In this document: one piece after another, positions 44,158-53,305 of the stretch
How positions within the stretch are numbered: position 1 is the first letter of the stretch
Layout: each line of letters opens with the position of its first letter
Source: 55-13 sp964501275
Lineage (GTDB): Bacteria; Armatimonadota; Fimbriimonadia; Fimbriimonadales; Fimbriimonadaceae
DNA length: 64,000 bases
Assembly (NCBI GenBank): GCA_964501275.1
Contig: CAZCSP010000017.1
Span: forward strand, 1 to 64,000
Direction of reading: 5' to 3'
The notes under the pieces: model-generated
What the model was told of the DNA's origin: nothing
Database searches by the model: none
The model's input: only the letters and a program-made list of their open reading frames with translations
Translations under genes and position numbers: made by a program

Positions 44158-45441
44158 TCAAAGCCCCGGGTCCTCCGCCAGCATCTCATTCACCGCTTGC
44201 GAAGCCCGCCGCATCGCCGTTGCCGCATCCTTCTCCCGACCCGCAAAGAGGTTGTCCAACTGAGGGCTGAGGGTCTGCATCACCTCAGGCCAGCGGGGGC
44301 CGATGGGGAGGATTTTGCCTTTGGCAACCGTCAGCGCCACCGCGTCCATGTTGAACGGCCGCTCCTGAGGTTTCAGGAAGTCGTCCGACTCCGCCAATGC
44401 AACCCTCGTCGGCGACTGCCGACGCTCTTCGATATACAGAATCCGCTCCGCGATCGGGCCATTCACAAACTTCATGAATCGCCACGCCGCATCCGGGTGC
44501 TTGGTCTCGCGGGCCATCACCAACTGGTTCCCCTTCACAAAGAACGAGTCGCCCTTAGGCCCCATCGGCATCGGGCAGATGTCCCACTCGAAGCGGTCGA
44601 TCATCTCGCGGTAGCGCGACGACATCCCCACGTAGTCGAACGCCATCGCCAGCTTGCCGGTCTCAAAGCTGAAGGCTGAGTTCGCGCCCTGGGAAGGCGT
44701 AGGAGAGCACTTGTGCCGCCACCGCAGATCGGATATCCACTGCATCGCCTGGATGGATTCGGGGCTGTCCAGTTCGCATTTGTCCAACGAGTCGTTCAGC
44801 AGCTTCCCCCCAAACGCCTGGAGAACCCCGATGTAGAACGGCATCGGCGGCATATTGATCCCAAACTGGGTGGGACGGCCCGAGCTGTCGAACTTGGTGC
44901 ATTTCTTGGCGTACTCCAGCACCTTGTCGTAAGTCCACACGCCCCGCTTCCAAAGCTCGTAGGGGTCCTCCAATCCCTCCTCGGCGAGAATCTTCTTGTT
45001 GTAGAACATGATCCCGCCGCCAAAAAGGACATTCACCCCCTGCAGCCGCCCATTGACCCGACACTCCTCGACCGAGAGGGGATAGAAGTCGCTCAGCTTG
45101 TACTCCGGGTCCTGGGCGATGATCTCCTCCAGGTCCATGAAGTAGTTGCGCTCGGCAAGCTGGGGAAAGTCGTAGTGGTCCACCCGCACCACATCGGGAG
45201 CCGTGCGCGAGGCGAACATCACAATCATCTTGTTCCGATAAGCCGAGCCCGGAACCTTGAAGAGGCGCACGTTGACATCGGGATTGAGCCGGTTAAACTC
45301 ATCCACGATCCGCTGCTCGATGGCCAACTGCTGCACATTCCCCCACGCCATATACCGAAGCTGGATGCGCCCATCCTTCGGGCCGCCACAGCCGAGCGCG
45401 AGGAGAGTAACGAGCAGGACGGCAACACGGAACACTGCCAC
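44158..45441 (-). CDS. Sugar ABC importer binding lipoprotein
   Basis: 427 residues, family 1 extracellular solute-binding protein. The lipobox LLALGCGG (Cys18) anchors it to a membrane. The body shows APDVVRVDHYDFPQLAERNYFMDLEE and GIMFYNKKILAEEGL, typical for oligosaccharide or glycerophosphodiester binders. It is the first gene of the importer operon; the start codon is GTG. No ATPase gene is in the operon, so a shared MsmX/UgpC-type ATPase is expected. Confidence 0.9.
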   Translation of the reverse strand: MAVFRVAVLLVTLLALGCGGPKDGRIQLRYMAWGNVQQLAIEQRIVDEFNRLNPDVNVRLFKVPGSAYRNKMIVMFASRTAPDVVRVDHYDFPQLAERNYFMDLEEIIAQDPEYKLSDFYPLSVEECRVNGRLQGVNVLFGGGIMFYNKKILAEEGLEDPYELWKRGVWTYDKVLEYAKKCTKFDSSGRPTQFGINMPPMPFYIGVLQAFGGKLLNDSLDKCELDSPESIQAMQWISDLRWRHKCSPTPSQGANSAFSFETGKLAMAFDYVGMSSRYREMIDRFEWDICPMPMGPKGDSFFVKGNQLVMARETKHPDAAWRFMKFVNGPIAERILYIEERRQSPTRVALAESDDFLKPQERPFNMDAVALTVAKGKILPIGPRWPEVMQTLSPQLDNLFAGREKDAATAMRRASQAVNEMLAEDPGL

Positions 45442-45614
45442 CTATCCTACGCGATTCCGAGGAAGTTTGGAATATCCGGTTAGTTTGAGTTTAGGACAGC
45501 AGACAGGCAAACAGGCTCAGGTTTATCAAACCCGACCGACTCTCACGGCCTGCAATGGGAGGGCAGCGTCTCATTCGTTTTTTGCGTCACCCCAGATTTT
45601 TTTCAAAAAACCCC

Positions 45615-45678
45615 TTGCACTGGCGCAAAATCTATTGTAGATTAAACCGTTAATCAATGATGATAAAACCATTAATCA
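45615..45678 (+). promoter_or_regulatory. Promoter with a putative LacI-type operator pair
   Basis: TTGCAC (45615-45620), 17-base spacer, TAGATT (45638-45643). Directly after the -10 box AAACCGTTAATCA (45644-45656) and AAACCATTAATCA (45666-45678) repeat with 22-base spacing. The first site also lies in the palindrome GATTAAACCGTTAATC (45640-45655). The second lies inside the first codons of the lipoprotein gene. The LacI-family gene two genes on is the likely ligand-controlled repressor. Confidence 0.6.
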
Positions 45679-45869
45679 CTATTGCTTGCCTTGCCGCCGT
45701 CCTCATCGGATGTTCCGGCAACCCGACCAATGAGCCCAGCGCTGCCGATGTCAAGAAGGCGAATGATGCTCGCGCCGCTGCTATCGACAACGATCCCACT
45801 TTCACGCCTGAGCAAAAACAGAAGATGAAAGAAGCGATGGGATTGTCTGGGAGCAGCAAAGGGCGATAG
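45657..45869 (+). CDS. Small lipoprotein
   Basis: 70 residues. The lipobox AVLIGCSG places Cys19 as the lipidated residue. The mature part is short and charged (NPTNEPSAADVKKANDARAAAIDNDPTFTPEQKQKMKEAMG). The ATG is only about seven bases after the predicted transcription start, so translation may be leaderless or nearly so. No family recognised. Confidence 0.65.
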   Translation: MMIKPLITIACLAAVLIGCSGNPTNEPSAADVKKANDARAAAIDNDPTFTPEQKQKMKEAMGLSGSSKGR

Positions 45870-45871
45870 GC

Positions 45872-46900
45872 ATGGCGATCACCCTTCGGGAAGTCGCGAA
45901 GCAGGCGGGGGTCTCTACGGCCGCCGTTTCCAAGGTCTTGCATGGCCGGGGCAAAAGTGTTCGCGTGAGTTCGGAGAAAGCGGCGATCATCAAGCAGATC
46001 GCCCAAGACCTCCAGTACCGCCCGAACGCGCTGGCCCGCCAGTTGCGCTCCAGCCGGACCCACACCGTGGGCCTCATCTTCGAGAACTTTTACGGCATCT
46101 CCGACGGACCGCTTTACTACACGCACCTCCTGGACGGTGCCGCCCGGGTCCTGTTCCCCCAGCACTTCCGCATCACGATCCTTCCCGAGATCGACCACGA
46201 CGACATGCTAGGCTCTTTGGGAGATGGCCAGCTGGAAGGGGTCATCTGGTGCAAACTGGCTCGCGACGACGAAGTGGTCCGACTCATTCACGAGTGCCCG
46301 ATTCCTATCGTTGCGATGAACACGCCCGCGCCGGTGGAACCCACCGAAGCGGTGTTCGTCTCCTGCGACAACGAGGGTGGGATCGAGCTGGCAGTCGATC
46401 ATCTTTGGAAGTTGGGGCACCGCAAGATTCTGTTCGTCCGCGAAGAGGAGGAGATCCCCACGCCCGACTGCATCGCTCGGCTAAATGGCTTTGCGGAGGC
46501 GATGCGTCGGCGTGGAGCTCCGATCTCGAAGGAGGACGTGGCGACCTGGGATTGGCGGTTCGACCAAATGGACGATTGGGCCGTCCTGCCGAATCGACAC
46601 ACCGCCATCCTCGCTTGGAGCGAACGTTCGGGCGCACAGATTCTGAAGCGAGCCTCCGACTTGGGCATCTCGGTTCCTCGCGAACTGAGCGTTGTGGGGT
46701 TCGACTCGACCCAATACTGCGAGACCACCAAGCCGCGATTGACTGCCGTCAGGCAGCCGATCGCAGAAATGGCGGGCCACGCCGCAAAGACTTTACTTAC
46801 CATGATCGCGGGGCAAACCCCGCCGCAATTGTCGTTCTCGTTCCCCTGCACGCTCGACGTGCGGGACTCGACCGCACCCCCATTGAAGGTGGAGGCATAA
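45872..46900 (+). CDS. LacI-family transcriptional regulator
   Basis: 342 residues. The N-terminal helix-turn-helix ITLREVAKQAGVSTAAVSKVLHGRG and hinge YRPNALARQLRSSRTHTVGLIF are standard. The periplasmic-binding-type effector domain follows with SVVGFDSTQYCETTKPRLTAVRQP. It is three bases from the lipoprotein gene and diverges from the sugar importer, so it probably controls both and the downstream GH5 gene. Confidence 0.92.
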   Translation: MAITLREVAKQAGVSTAAVSKVLHGRGKSVRVSSEKAAIIKQIAQDLQYRPNALARQLRSSRTHTVGLIFENFYGISDGPLYYTHLLDGAARVLFPQHFRITILPEIDHDDMLGSLGDGQLEGVIWCKLARDDEVVRLIHECPIPIVAMNTPAPVEPTEAVFVSCDNEGGIELAVDHLWKLGHRKILFVREEEEIPTPDCIARLNGFAEAMRRRGAPISKEDVATWDWRFDQMDDWAVLPNRHTAILAWSERSGAQILKRASDLGISVPRELSVVGFDSTQYCETTKPRLTAVRQPIAEMAGHAAKTLLTMIAGQTPPQLSFSFPCTLDVRDSTAPPLKVEA

Positions 46901-46903
46901 CCT

Positions 46904-47809
46904 ATGAAGCGCAAAGCCGCGTTTACGCTCATCGAGCTACTCGTCGTTATCGCGATCATCGCCATTCTGGCGGCGATCCTATTCCCTGTTTTCGCGCAAG
47001 CGAAAGAAGCCGCCAAAAAGACCCAATCGCTGAACAACACCAAACAGATCGGCCTTGGTTCCATCATGTATATGGGCGACTATGACGATATGTTTCCCCA
47101 ATCCGAGTATGGAGGAGGGGGCGCCGGAGACGACAACTATGTCTCATGGGCGGCGGCAATCTATCCCTACATTAAGAACGGCGACCTGAGAGCCAGTGTC
47201 ACCGGTGTCCAGAGATCTTACGCAGCCAGTGGCTTATATAGAAGCCCTGGCAATCCAAGAGCGGAAGTAACCACGGGCAACAGCGAGGGCGCGTTCAGTT
47301 ACGGAGTCCACCATAGCCTTTTTGTGGACAACTATGGATACCTGCCGTCGATGGGGCAACCCAACCCAGGCGTTTCGGCGAGTGTGGTAGACCAAGTTGC
47401 TGACAAAGTCATGATGATGGAGAAGGGCACGAATGCGCCCGGTACAGGCTGGAACTACCCGTGGTTCATGGACTGGCAACGAATGTGGATCGGCAACATT
47501 TGCGGGACGGCGGGCGATCCATCTACGGTTCAGCGGGATGGCGTTGAGGTTTACACTCCAGGGACTTCGGTTTATGCGCCTCAGTTTGATTCCGACTGTG
47601 GCCCTGCAACCTCAGGCAACTGGGAGTGCGCGGCTCATGCGCGATACCGATTCACCAAAACCGCGCCGATGGTTTTTGTAGACGGACACGCCAAGGCGAT
47701 CAAGAAAGGTGCGATCAAGTGGTTCCAGAACATCTGGGTAGACCGTCGGAGAGTCAATTTCCGAAACTACGACTACCTCGACGGCTGGGGCTTCCCAGGC
47801 ATCTACTAG
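46904..47809 (+). CDS. Prepilin-type protein (DUF1559-like)
   Basis: 301 residues. It has a type IV/II secretion prepilin N-terminus: short basic leader, then FTLIELLVVIAIIAILAAILFPVF with Glu5 after the cleavage site. The NNTKQIGLG segment and a C-terminal FVDGHAKAI motif are typical of the large pseudopilin families of Armatimonadota and Planctomycetes. A GGAGG ribosome site precedes it. It follows lacI by three bases and precedes a glucanase. Confidence 0.9.
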   Translation: MKRKAAFTLIELLVVIAIIAILAAILFPVFAQAKEAAKKTQSLNNTKQIGLGSIMYMGDYDDMFPQSEYGGGGAGDDNYVSWAAAIYPYIKNGDLRASVTGVQRSYAASGLYRSPGNPRAEVTTGNSEGAFSYGVHHSLFVDNYGYLPSMGQPNPGVSASVVDQVADKVMMMEKGTNAPGTGWNYPWFMDWQRMWIGNICGTAGDPSTVQRDGVEVYTPGTSVYAPQFDSDCGPATSGNWECAAHARYRFTKTAPMVFVDGHAKAIKKGAIKWFQNIWVDRRRVNFRNYDYLDGWGFPGIY

Positions 47810-47821
47810 TCGTTGCTCATC

Positions 47822-47850
47822 GCGGCAAAGGCTCTTGCCTTTGCCGCCTT
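47822..47850 (+). terminator. Hairpin between prepilin and GH5 genes
   Basis: GCGGCAAAGG (47822-47831) pairs with CCTTTGCCGC (47838-47847) around a six-base loop, followed by a weak T-run. It may end or attenuate the lacI-prepilin transcript before the GH5 gene. Confidence 0.6.
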
Positions 47851-47868
47851 TCCATTTACAAGGAACCT

Positions 47869-49044
47869 ATGATCACCGCTTTGGCAACCACCCTTCTTCT
47901 CAGTCAGGCAACTCTCTCTCCCCTCAGGCTCGAAGGCCACAACTTCGTGGATTCGGCGGGCAAGCAGGTCCAACTCCGGGGCGTCAACTTTGGCGGGTGG
48001 TTGGTGGAGGAGATTTGGATGACTCCAGTTAAGCGCGAAGCTCCGGAGGGAAGCGGGTTTTCGGAGGTCAAAGACCACAAGAGCCTTTGGGGAACGGTGG
48101 AGAAGCGATTGGGCCGGGATGCCATGCTACGAGTCCGCCAAGCTTGGCGCGACAACTGGATCACCGAGGCCGACTTCAAGCGGGTAAAGGACCTGGGGTT
48201 GAACCATGTCCGGGTGCCTTTCCTCTACCACCTGATCGACGAACCGAACGGGATGGATTGGCTGAAGAAGGCAGTCCGTTGGGCTAAACAGAACGGCCTC
48301 TATGTCGTCTTGGACATGCACGGCGTTCCCGGTGGGCAGTCGGGCGAGCACCATACCGGGGAAGACGGGCAGAACAAGCTTTGGTCGGAGGTCGAGAACA
48401 TCGGCAAGACGGAGGAGTACTGGAAGCGGATCGCCCGCGAGTTCCGCGACGAGCCCGTGATTGCCGCCTATGACCTCATCAACGAACCGATGGGCGCGCC
48501 GAACGCCGCGATGCTCGCGATCGTCTATCACCGCCTCATCACCGCCGTCCGCACGGTGGACAAGAACAAGCCGGTCATTATCGACGACGGCTACAAAGGC
48601 TTTGAGACCACGCCCCACGCCAACATCGGCGGCTGGGCTCAAACCGCCTACTCCCTCCATTTCTATCACTTCGAAGCCAAGACTTCCGCCGACCATCCGC
48701 AGAAGCTGCGGGAGGGTTTGCCCAAAGTGAAGGAGCTTCAGGGCTATCGCAACGCCCCGGTCTACATCGGCGAATTCAACCTGGAGCCCCACGGCAACCC
48801 GCAGGTGCTGAAGGAGTATCTGGGCGAGTTGGACAAAGCCAATCTCAACTGGGCGCTCTGGACCTTCAAGACCATCGCTCCCGGTGGCCCGATGGGCCAA
48901 TGGGGCATTTACTCCGCCCCCGGACCAGTCGATCCCCTGAATCCGTTTGCGGATTCAGAGGCGCAGATGATTGAGAAGTTGAAGGGAGTTCGGACGGAGA
49001 AGATTCGGATCGTGCCGGGGTTGGACAAGGTGTTTGCGCGATAG
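47869..49044 (+). CDS. Secreted glycoside hydrolase family 5 enzyme
   Basis: 391 residues from ATG 47869 with an AAGGA ribosome site and a short signal peptide. GH5 signatures: LRGVNFGGWLV, HVRVPFLY, the acid/base Glu in AYDLINEPMG, and the nucleophile Glu in VYIGEFNLEP. These enzymes cut beta-1,4-glucans or mannans. Position after lacI and near the sugar importer suggests a shared glycan target. Confidence 0.88.
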   Translation: MITALATTLLLSQATLSPLRLEGHNFVDSAGKQVQLRGVNFGGWLVEEIWMTPVKREAPEGSGFSEVKDHKSLWGTVEKRLGRDAMLRVRQAWRDNWITEADFKRVKDLGLNHVRVPFLYHLIDEPNGMDWLKKAVRWAKQNGLYVVLDMHGVPGGQSGEHHTGEDGQNKLWSEVENIGKTEEYWKRIAREFRDEPVIAAYDLINEPMGAPNAAMLAIVYHRLITAVRTVDKNKPVIIDDGYKGFETTPHANIGGWAQTAYSLHFYHFEAKTSADHPQKLREGLPKVKELQGYRNAPVYIGEFNLEPHGNPQVLKEYLGELDKANLNWALWTFKTIAPGGPMGQWGIYSAPGPVDPLNPFADSEAQMIEKLKGVRTEKIRIVPGLDKVFAR

Positions 49045-49514
49045 TCCGACAGGCCGGGATGCCCAAAGCCGCAATGCCCCAACACCGTTTCAAAAAAAAT
49101 GGGCCCCCAACCGAGCAGTGTTCGCCGTGTCGTGCGAGTTGCTCTCCCCTTGTGGATGGTCGGTGGGCCCTAAGATCTTCGTTTTTGCGTGCCGCTTCGC
49201 GAGCGACGTGTATAAGGTACAGCACAGCAATGCCAAAGCGCAAATCGAACCTGTAGGCTTTTTGGCTGACAGGGAAGACATCCGGAAATCTGGCTGTGGG
49301 CCGGAGGCCTACCCTAGCAAAATTGCTGGATTAGTAAACCGCTTAAGCGGTTGTGCCGTCTTATGTTCAGGGCGGATCGATGCGGATTGCTCTCCCCTTG
49401 ACGCATTCCCGCCCTTAACGCTGTTAGCCTGCGGCGACTTTCTTCCGAATAACCTAAGGCTTCGCTCCAGATTCCAGGTACAGACGCGGCTTTCAGGGCT
49501 CATCATGAATCGTT
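49045..49514. other. Non-coding interval before the transsulfuration gene
   Basis: No convincing gene. It contains a perfect 16-base palindrome AACCGCTTAAGCGGTT (49337-49352), a GCAATGCCCCAACACCG-type repeat (49068-49086) and the GGCCGGAGGCCTACC motif (49300). I looked for a SAM riboswitch upstream of the Cys/Met enzyme and found no recognisable conserved core. Confidence 0.55.
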
Positions 49515-50681
49515 ATGCGTTTCGCCACGAAGCCTATTCGCGTCGGTCAAGAACTCGACCAAGACCATCGCGCCGTTATCCAGCCGCTCTATCAGTCGGC
49601 GACTTTCGGTTGGAACAGTCTGGACGATGTGCCGAAGATCGACTACACTCGGTGCCAGAACCCGAACCGCCAGACTCTGGAGCAGATCATTGCCTCCCTG
49701 GAGAATGGCCAGCATTGCACGGTCTTTGCCAGCGGTATGGCGGCGATCATGGGCGCGTTCAGCCTCCTGCAGGCGGGCGACCATGTGCTGGTGGCGAGCG
49801 ACATCTATGGCGGAACCTTCCGAGTCGCGGAGAAGTTGTTGCCCCGCTACGGCATCCAGGTGTCGGATATCGACACCAGCAACCCGAGCGAGATCGAGGC
49901 CCACATTCGGCCCAACTCAAAGATGATCATCTTCGAGGGGCCAACGAACCCGAACCTGCGCATCATGGACATCGCCGGGATCGCCGAGGTCGCCAAGCGC
50001 AATGGGCTGGTTAGCGTCTTCGACAACACCTTTGCCTCGCCTTACCTCCAGACCCCCCTCGACTTGGGTATCGACATCGTGGTCCATTCCACTACCAAGT
50101 ACATCAGCGGCCACAGCGACGTGATCGGCGGGGCGCTCATCACCAACAGCCAAGAGATCGCTGACCAGGTTTTCGAGTACAGCAAGACTGTTGGCGCGGT
50201 GCCTAGCCCGTTCGACTGCTGGCTGACGGTTCGCGGCGTCAAGACCTTGGCGGTGCGGATGAAGCAACACTGCGAGAACGCGCTGGCGGTGGCCCAATAT
50301 CTGGAAGGGCATCCCAAGGTCGCCAAGGTCTACTACCCCGGTCTCCCCTCCCACCCCGACCATGCATTGGCCGCCAAGCAGATGAAGGGTTTCGGCGGGA
50401 TGGTCTCGTTCGAGGTCAATGGCACCGGAGAGGACGCGTGCACCTTCTCCGAAGGTTGTAATGTCTTCCTATTGGCTGAGTCTCTAGGGGGTGTCGAGTC
50501 GCTGATTGGATACCCCCCTCTCATGTCTCACGCCACCATGACTGAGGAGCAGCGGATCGCAAAAGGCATTCCCCCTACCCTCATCCGCCTGAGCGTAGGC
50601 ATCGAGGACGTGGAGGACCTGATCGAGGATATCGAGCAGGCGTTGGCGAAGATTCCAGCCAGAGAGACGGCAGGCGTTTAA
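49515..50681 (+). CDS. Cys/Met metabolism PLP-dependent enzyme
   Basis: 388 residues. The pyridoxal phosphate Lys is in VHSTTKYISGHSDV. The N-terminus TKPIRVGQELDQDHRAVIQPLYQSATF and YTRCQNPNR (the usual YSRxxNPT region) place it in the cystathionine gamma-synthase / gamma-lyase / methionine gamma-lyase group. The exact reaction cannot be told from the sequence; synthase or lyase is most likely. Confidence 0.88.
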   Translation: MRFATKPIRVGQELDQDHRAVIQPLYQSATFGWNSLDDVPKIDYTRCQNPNRQTLEQIIASLENGQHCTVFASGMAAIMGAFSLLQAGDHVLVASDIYGGTFRVAEKLLPRYGIQVSDIDTSNPSEIEAHIRPNSKMIIFEGPTNPNLRIMDIAGIAEVAKRNGLVSVFDNTFASPYLQTPLDLGIDIVVHSTTKYISGHSDVIGGALITNSQEIADQVFEYSKTVGAVPSPFDCWLTVRGVKTLAVRMKQHCENALAVAQYLEGHPKVAKVYYPGLPSHPDHALAAKQMKGFGGMVSFEVNGTGEDACTFSEGCNVFLLAESLGGVESLIGYPPLMSHATMTEEQRIAKGIPPTLIRLSVGIEDVEDLIEDIEQALAKIPARETAGV

Positions 50682-50732
50682 TAGTAGGCGCCTCATCTAG
50701 GTTCGGTCGTGAGGGGGGCAATCCCCCTCCAA

Positions 50733-51758
50733 CTAGCCGACCGGGTCAGAGTAGACAATCACCACGTCCCCTTTCTCCAATGGCCTGGAGGCGGCCTTGC
50801 GGAATGGGATGATCTTGCCCTCGACGGTGTGGACGCCCAAGACCAACTTGCCCTCCAGCCTCGCCAATTCTCCCGGCTTCTTGCCCAAGTCTTCCGCCGC
50901 GACCTGAACGTCGACGATATCCGCCCCGCGGCCATGCTCGAACAACTCCTCCAAAAGCTCGGTGGAGTAGGGTGAGGAGGTGGCGGAAGCCAAGAGTCTG
51001 CCGCTACTCACCGAGGGAGCAATGACGGTGTCCGCCCCGCTACGACGGATCAGCTTCACGTTCTCATCCTCCCTTGCCGCCGCTCGGATTTTAATGTTGG
51101 GGGCCAGTTCTTTGATCGTCAGGCAGATGAGGACGCAGGCTTCGTCGTTATTGGGGACCACGATGGCCTCTGCCGCCTTTTCCACCGCCGCATCCCGCAA
51201 TATCTGCTCGCTGGCCGCATTGCCATAGATGAAGGTCGCCCCCAGCCGCGTCGCCTCGTCCACCGTCTTCTGGTCGCGGTCGATGACGATGATCTGATCC
51301 AGAGGAGTCCCCCTCTCGGCAAGCTCCTTCACTGCCGACCGGCCTTTGACGCCGAATCCGCAGATGATCACATGGTTTTTCAGAGATCGCTTCAGCTTTT
51401 CCATTTCATATTTCTCGATAGATCGACGCAACACCAACTCATAGGCGGTGGACAGCAGGATCACCCACACCATGATGCGAAGCGGGGTGATGCCAAAAGA
51501 GATGATCGCCCTGGCTTCAGGCGAAACCGGCACGATGTCGCCGTAGCCCAGCGTGGTGAGGGTGACGATGGCGAAGTAGAGAACGTCGAAGGGGCCAACC
51601 GGCAGATTCCGACTGTCCGCCAACCCATCCCGCTCCACCCAGAGCATCAGCCAAGCCAGCCCAATGATGACGACCACCAGCAAGACGCGCTGCAGCAACG
51701 CCTTAACCGGATCCTGAGACCCCAAAAACAGCCGCCGCACATATCGACCGGGCAACAC
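50733..51758 (-). CDS. RCK-gated potassium channel
   Basis: 341 residues. Two membrane helices flank the selectivity filter TLTTLGYGDIVPV. A TrkA-N/RCK nucleotide-binding domain follows (VIICGFGVKGRSAVKEL; then VIDRDQKTVDEA and GNAASEQILRDA) and a TrkA-C domain ends the protein. It conducts K+ across the inner membrane under ligand control, like MthK or YugO. Confidence 0.9.
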   Translation of the reverse strand: MLPGRYVRRLFLGSQDPVKALLQRVLLVVVIIGLAWLMLWVERDGLADSRNLPVGPFDVLYFAIVTLTTLGYGDIVPVSPEARAIISFGITPLRIMVWVILLSTAYELVLRRSIEKYEMEKLKRSLKNHVIICGFGVKGRSAVKELAERGTPLDQIIVIDRDQKTVDEATRLGATFIYGNAASEQILRDAAVEKAAEAIVVPNNDEACVLICLTIKELAPNIKIRAAAREDENVKLIRRSGADTVIAPSVSSGRLLASATSSPYSTELLEELFEHGRGADIVDVQVAAEDLGKKPGELARLEGKLVLGVHTVEGKIIPFRKAASRPLEKGDVVIVYSDPVG

Positions 51759-51785
51759 GCTTTGAACGTTAGCACAGGAAGCGGT

Positions 51786-51922
51786 GTTGCGGTGTATCGG
51801 GATTGCGGCATTACGGATCTACGGCTTTGGAGAAAATCCACGAATGTTGGCGGCGTCTGTCTGCAAAGCCGCAATGCCGGAACACCGCAAACCGTAATGC
51901 CGCAATGCCGAAGCACCGTAAC
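51786..51922. repeat. 31-bp imperfect inverted repeat
   Basis: Arms at 51786-51816 and 51892-51922 match in about 26 of 31 positions, with the word GCATTGCGGCATTACGG in the right arm reverse strand. Related words (CCGCAATGCCG) occur at 26316 and 49068. The element lies in the divergent gap between the channel and HIT genes. Confidence 0.65.
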
Positions 51923-51952
51923 TCCGCAACCCCGTCCGGTCATAATCAACCC

Positions 51953-52450
51953 ATGTCCGAACGGCTATGGGCTCCTTGGCGGATGACCTACATCGAGCAG
52001 CCTTCCACCGGGACCGGGGAGATCGATATCTTTGTCTCTCTGCCCGCCGAGAACGACGATCGGAAGAACCTGATCCTTTACCGGGGCCAGACCGCCTTCC
52101 TCATGCTCAACGCCTTCCCCTACACCAACGGCCACCTGCTCGTCGCCCCCTATCGCCAAACTCCCGACTTGGACGAGCTGAACGACGACGAACTGCTGGA
52201 GATCAACCAGCTTCTGGCCAAGGGGGTCCGTTGGGTGAGGCGGGCCTATCGGCCCGACGGGTTCAATATCGGCATTAATATGGGCCGCGCCGCAGGGGCA
52301 GGGATTCCCAATCACATCCATTGGCACATCGTCCCTCGCTGGAGTGGGGACACCAACTTCATGACCACCGTCGGCGAGGTAAGGGTCCTTCCCCAGACCC
52401 TGGAAGACAGCTACGACCGACTGAAGCAGATCGCCGATGCAGACGCTTGA
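51953..52450 (+). CDS. HIT-family hydrolase/phosphorylase
   Basis: 165 residues. The HIT motif is HIHWHIVPRW (His at 138/140/142 approx). The N-terminus ERLWAPWRMTYIEQ is seen in the AP4A phosphorylase-like branch. These enzymes split nucleotide polyphosphates. Its end overlaps the UDG start by 14 bases. Confidence 0.88.
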   Translation: MSERLWAPWRMTYIEQPSTGTGEIDIFVSLPAENDDRKNLILYRGQTAFLMLNAFPYTNGHLLVAPYRQTPDLDELNDDELLEINQLLAKGVRWVRRAYRPDGFNIGINMGRAAGAGIPNHIHWHIVPRWSGDTNFMTTVGEVRVLPQTLEDSYDRLKQIADADA

Positions 52451-53045
52451 TGAACTCCGCGCCGCCGCCCTGAACTGCCAATCCTGCCCCCTGGCTGAGC
52501 GGCGAACCAATGTGGTTTTTGGAGAAGGCAATCCCCAATCCCCCCTGGTCCTGGTGGGCGAGGGGCCGGGGGACCAGGAGGACAAAACCGGGCGGCCCTT
52601 TGTGGGTCGCGCTGGACAGCTATTGGACAAAGCCCTCGCCGACAATAACCTCGACCGCACCAAGGTCTACATCGGCAACACCGTCAAATGCCGCGCCGCC
52701 GACTGGAGCACCGGCAAGCCGATGAACCGCCCACCCACCGACGAAGAGACACTCGCCTGCCGCCAATGGCTCATCCCTCAACTCGGTTTCATCGCCCCCA
52801 AAGTGATCCTCTGCGTCGGCGCTCCCAGCGCGAAGAACCTGATTAAAAAGGACTTCAAAATCACCCGCGAGCGGGGCCTCTACTTCCCCTGCGAGTTCGC
52901 CAAAACCGCCATTGCCACCCTCCACCCCTCCTACATCCTCCGCCAACAAAACGCCCAAGGCGACGACGGGGGGTACTCGTTGCTGGTGGCGGATATCGCC
53001 AAGGCTTGGGCGGCGGCGTTGAAGTTGGTGGAGAAGGAAGGATAG
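52437..53045 (+). CDS. Family 4 uracil-DNA glycosylase
   Basis: 202 residues. An iron-sulfur cluster is likely bound by CQSCPL plus Cys residues later in the chain (VKCRAA, LACRQW). The catalytic GEGPGDQEDKTGRPFVGRAG and the DNA-intercalating HPSYILRQ loop are present. It removes uracil from DNA. It overlaps the HIT gene, an arrangement that points to one transcript. Confidence 0.92.
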   Translation: MQTLDELRAAALNCQSCPLAERRTNVVFGEGNPQSPLVLVGEGPGDQEDKTGRPFVGRAGQLLDKALADNNLDRTKVYIGNTVKCRAADWSTGKPMNRPPTDEETLACRQWLIPQLGFIAPKVILCVGAPSAKNLIKKDFKITRERGLYFPCEFAKTAIATLHPSYILRQQNAQGDDGGYSLLVADIAKAWAAALKLVEKEG

Positions 53046-53062
53046 GGAATGAGCGGATAAGA

Positions 53063-53289
53063 GCCCCCTTGAGGGGGTTGGGGGTGACGCCTAGTTCTCA
53101 GCCTGTAGTATCTAATCCGATGCCGTTTTCAATCAGACGCCAACTGCGAGCACGACAATCTTCGGAGGCGGCAGAGCCTATTCTGCGAACATCTGCGGAA
53201 ATCTGTGGTTACTTACAACCCATCGGCGGTGATAGATAGCTGGATAAGAGCGGTGAACTTGGCCACACCCCCAACCCCCTCAAGGAGGC
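53063..53289. repeat. Paired-arm GC-rich inverted repeat, copy 2
   Basis: Arms at 53063-53086 and 53266-53289 match in 23 of 24 positions. They are near-identical to the arms of the 2220-2350 copy. The 179-base interior has no ORF and holds CTGCGAACATCTGCGG-type words. It lies between the 3' ends of UDG and the prenyl synthase. Confidence 0.8.
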
Positions 53290-53305
53290 TTTCTGTTGAC
53301 TCCCC

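Noticed and set aside
49300..49514. SAM riboswitch upstream of the Cys/Met enzyme gene
   Set aside because: No conserved core such as the usual junction and GGC...AACC segments could be found; only a simple palindrome is present.
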